This document shows positions 29,911 through 31,224 of a stretch of DNA of 31,224 bases, piece after piece. The DNA is from a virus. Position 1 is the first letter of the stretch. Each line of letters starts with the position of its first letter. Made by a program: the position numbers and the translations under genes. Location of the stretch: the IMG/VR virus record IMGVR_UViG_3300035703_000316, positions 1 to 31,224 of that record; one strand, written 5' to 3'. Under the pieces are notes generated by a model. The model had not been told where the DNA came from and searched no databases. It saw only the letters and a program-made list of their open reading frames with translations.

Positions 29911-30206
29911 GGCTTTGCCTCCAGTTCTGCAATACGCAATTTGCGGGCGTCGTCTCTTGTTGCACCGCCAAGAATTGCTTTGAGCTTTGTTTCTGCTGAC
30001 GCTGCTCCCATCGCTTCGCAAATGTCTACAGCCCAATCGACCGCACCAGCTGGGGCAGGCTCATCGGCAGGACGTGGCGTTTCCTCGCCTGATCTGACCG
30101 GGCGGAATTTCTTCCAGCCTGCAATCGCAGCCCAGATGGCTCCACCAATGCCGGAGCCACCAATCAGAATTGAGCCGATAACCTGCTGCCAGTCGATGGA
30201 AATCAC
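29907..30206 (-). CDS. Membrane protein of lysis region, 99 residues
   Basis: MISIDWQQVIGSILIGGSGI, GGAIWAAIAGWKKFRPVRSG give one Gly-rich transmembrane helix, followed by a Pro/Ala linker and a helical tail (WAVDICEAMGAASAETKLKA). It overlaps its neighbours by four bases on each side. It is a plausible lysis accessory or second holin. Confidence 0.62.
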   Translation of the reverse strand: MISIDWQQVIGSILIGGSGIGGAIWAAIAGWKKFRPVRSGEETPRPADEPAPAGAVDWAVDICEAMGAASAETKLKAILGGATRDDARKLRIAELEAKP

Positions 30207-30391
30207 TTCGCAGCCTTTCCGAAATCGGCAAGACCCTGCGAAACGACATAAGCCGCGATTGCCCCAATGATCTGCGTGACGGCTTCCTCTGGCAGTTGCA
30301 GGCCAATCTTATTCGTGGCCACGATCAAAACGCCCGCCATTGTCGCGATGGCTTTTTTGCTTGTCAGGATTTCCCCAATCAGCTTTAGCAC
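30203..30391 (-). CDS. Holin-like protein, 62 residues
   Basis: Starts at GTG (MLKLIGEILTSKKAIATMAG) with GGTGAG upstream. Two hydrophobic helices: residues 14-30 (AIATMAGVLIVATNKIG) and 37-53 (AVTQIIGAIAAYVVSQG), short charged tail. Size and two-helix topology fit a phage holin that makes the membrane pore at lysis. It is the first gene after a strong promoter. Confidence 0.68.
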   Translation of the reverse strand: MLKLIGEILTSKKAIATMAGVLIVATNKIGLQLPEEAVTQIIGAIAAYVVSQGLADFGKAAK

Positions 30392-30538
30392 AGCTCACCC
30401 CACGACGGAACGCGACCCGCGCACGCTGAGGCGGGTGGTCAGTAGGGTTTTTGGTTAAATGCCAAGAGGTGCCCTGATCTTACCAGGGTTCTGGCCGCTG
30501 TCAATGCCTTCGCGACTATCGGAGTTCCGAACCGATGT
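30392..30538 (-). other. Leader between late promoter and holin-like gene
   Basis: Non-coding on both strands as far as I can see. It contains the promoter at 30477-30504 and, downstream on the minus strand, TTGG-CATTTAA-CCAA (short inverted repeat) and CCCGC/GCGGG arms around CTCAGCGTGC. These may be leader hairpins. Confidence 0.5.
30477..30504 (-). promoter_or_regulatory. Sigma70-type promoter of the late operon
   Basis: A perfect -35 TTGACA (30499-30504) and -10 TAAGAT (30477-30482, five of six) with a 16-base spacer, about 85 bases before the holin-like gene. No comparable boxes or terminators interrupt the following genes until the capsid leader, so this promoter may drive most of the late operon. 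Confidence 0.75.
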
Positions 30539-30736
30539 TTATTTGCCCGACAGAGATGACAGCCAATTTAGAATTCGCGTGGCAAATAGCCTTACGCTTT
30601 CACGGATCGGATATGACGCAACGTCCAATTCAGCGAAAAGCCTGACGTAGGTGCCCTCTGAGCGTTTAAGCACTTCTTCGTCCGACAAATGTTCTGCCTC
30701 CGGAATGCGGAGTCTCAGTGATTCAATTAAACGCAT
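30539..30736 (-). CDS. Small helical protein, 65 residues
   Basis: MRLIESLRLRIPEAEHLSDE, then SEGTYVRLFAELDVASYPIR and ESVRLFATRILNWLSSLSGK. Predicted all-helical, no membrane segment. The frame ends where the late promoter region starts. No family recognised; the ribosome site is distant (GGAAAG twelve bases before). Confidence 0.55.
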   Translation of the reverse strand: MRLIESLRLRIPEAEHLSDEEVLKRSEGTYVRLFAELDVASYPIRESVRLFATRILNWLSSLSGK

Positions 30737-30873
30737 TTAAAATTTCTTTCCGCGCCTATCGGACGTGCTGACCGCTGCTCATGCTGTCGCTATTAAAGAC
30801 AACGGCCATAAATTTGAATAACGCACTGGCGTGTTGAGCTTTATTTCAATGCCAGAGAATTCCGAGTCCGCTG

Positions 30874-31077
30874 TTATTCGTTTCGACGTTGCTGCATTTT
30901 TTTAGCCAACAGGCAAATACTGGCGGCATTGTCGACAATTGCATTTCTGATCTCACCGCGCCCATCGTCCTGTGCCAGTTTCGCTACGAACTCACAGAAG
31001 GCCGCTACCGCCAAGATGCAGAGTATTGCGGCGATTCCCCCCGCAGTGAACTGAAAACCGTTTATGAACTGATCCAT
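30874..31077 (-). CDS. Small single-pass membrane protein, 67 residues
   Basis: AGGAG five bases before the ATG. MDQFINGFQFTAGGIAAILC and ILAVAAFCEFVAKLAQDDG give one membrane helix, followed by a charged C-terminal helix (NAASICLLAKKMQQRRNE). Cys residues are frequent for so short a protein. Function unknown; separated from the late operon by a 140-base gap. Confidence 0.6.
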   Translation of the reverse strand: MDQFINGFQFTAGGIAAILCILAVAAFCEFVAKLAQDDGRGEIRNAIVDNAASICLLAKKMQQRRNE

Positions 31078-31123
31078 GCTTTCTCCTGACTACCGGTATG
31101 GTTATCCGCTGTTGTTTTGTAAA

Positions 31124-31224
31124 CGATTGAGAGGGAATTGAACCCTCTGGCTTGCTGGTCGACCAGCATTGCCAGCTTCGTGATAGATTTCCGCCTATCC
31201 TTCTCCGCTGCGTTTCACCGTCAA
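31124..31224 (-). ncRNA. tRNA-like element with canonical T-arm, cut by window edge
   Basis: On the minus strand GAGGG-TTCAATT-CCCTC (31131-31147) is a canonical tRNA T-arm (T-T-C-A-A loop closed by G-C). It is followed by TCAATCG, whose partner would be CGATTGA: the last four bases TTGA stand exactly at the window end and CGA would lie just outside. Upstream is a long hairpin (CTGGC/GCCAG plus TGCTGG/CCAGCA, loop TCGA, 31147-31175), like a type-II variable arm, and GATAG/CTATC. The anticodon loop and D-arm are not canonical and no CCA follows. It may be a degenerate tRNA, a tRNA-like RNA or chance. Confidence 0.35.

Overview
The window is almost entirely bacteriophage: a tailed, siphovirus-like phage or prophage with an HK97-type head. 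It shows P27-family small terminase, large terminase, HK97 portal, ClpP-like prohead protease, HK97-fold capsid protein, a head-tail connector series, and a tail-assembly chaperone followed by a tape measure protein with a tape-measure N-terminal domain. No host gene, rRNA or insertion sequence is visible. The host cannot be proved from the sequence. The moderate GC, the Tat-like and Cys-rich small proteins, the papain-like peptidase in the lysis position and the style of the small structural proteins made me think of a planctomycete (Pirellula/Rhodopirellula type), but that is an inference.

Left, 1-4460, minus strand: an early/DNA-metabolism operon. Read in transcription order it holds an XRE-family repressor (4457-4221) with its own terminator, then a ParB-methyltransferase fusion, an HNH nuclease, three small proteins (one winged-helix-like, one zinc-ribbon), a 38-residue membrane peptide, a phage-encoded CsrA behind a leader that folds as a three-way junction, a possible 51-residue ORF, and the N-terminal two thirds or so of a RecE/exonuclease VIII-like PD-(D/E)XK nuclease cut by the window edge. 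Two nearly identical 18-bp palindromes flank the repressor gene and are probably its operators.

Middle, 4460-6590: divergent plus-strand genes. These are a 56-residue peptide, a Tat-signal-like protein (in conflict with a zinc-ribbon gene on the other strand) and a divergent tyrosine recombinase closed by a clean terminator. Because phage genes lie on both sides of the integrase, the window is more likely a phage genome or circularly permuted contig than a simply integrated prophage cut at its att site.

Right, 6590-31080, minus strand: one long late operon, transcribed right to left and probably started by a TTGACA-N16-TAAGAT promoter at 30477-30504. In order: holin-like and other membrane proteins, a papain-like peptidase, a lipoprotein-like gene, a PAS-domain membrane protein with an apparent frameshift, tail-fibre-like proteins, HNH nuclease, terminases, portal, an FkbM-like methyltransferase, protease, capsid, a decoration-like protein, a GT-A glycosyltransferase, connectors, tail proteins, a -1 frameshifted tail chaperone, tape measure, and tail-tip proteins ending in a large protein with PQQ-propeller-like repeats. 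Many genes are joined by ATGA or TAATG stop-start overlaps, which supports translational coupling.

The features that stand out are the phage CsrA with its structured leader, two surface-modification-type enzymes placed inside the head module, the PAS sensor protein between lysis and packaging genes, the elaborate hairpins around the capsid gene, and a tRNA-like T-arm at the right edge.
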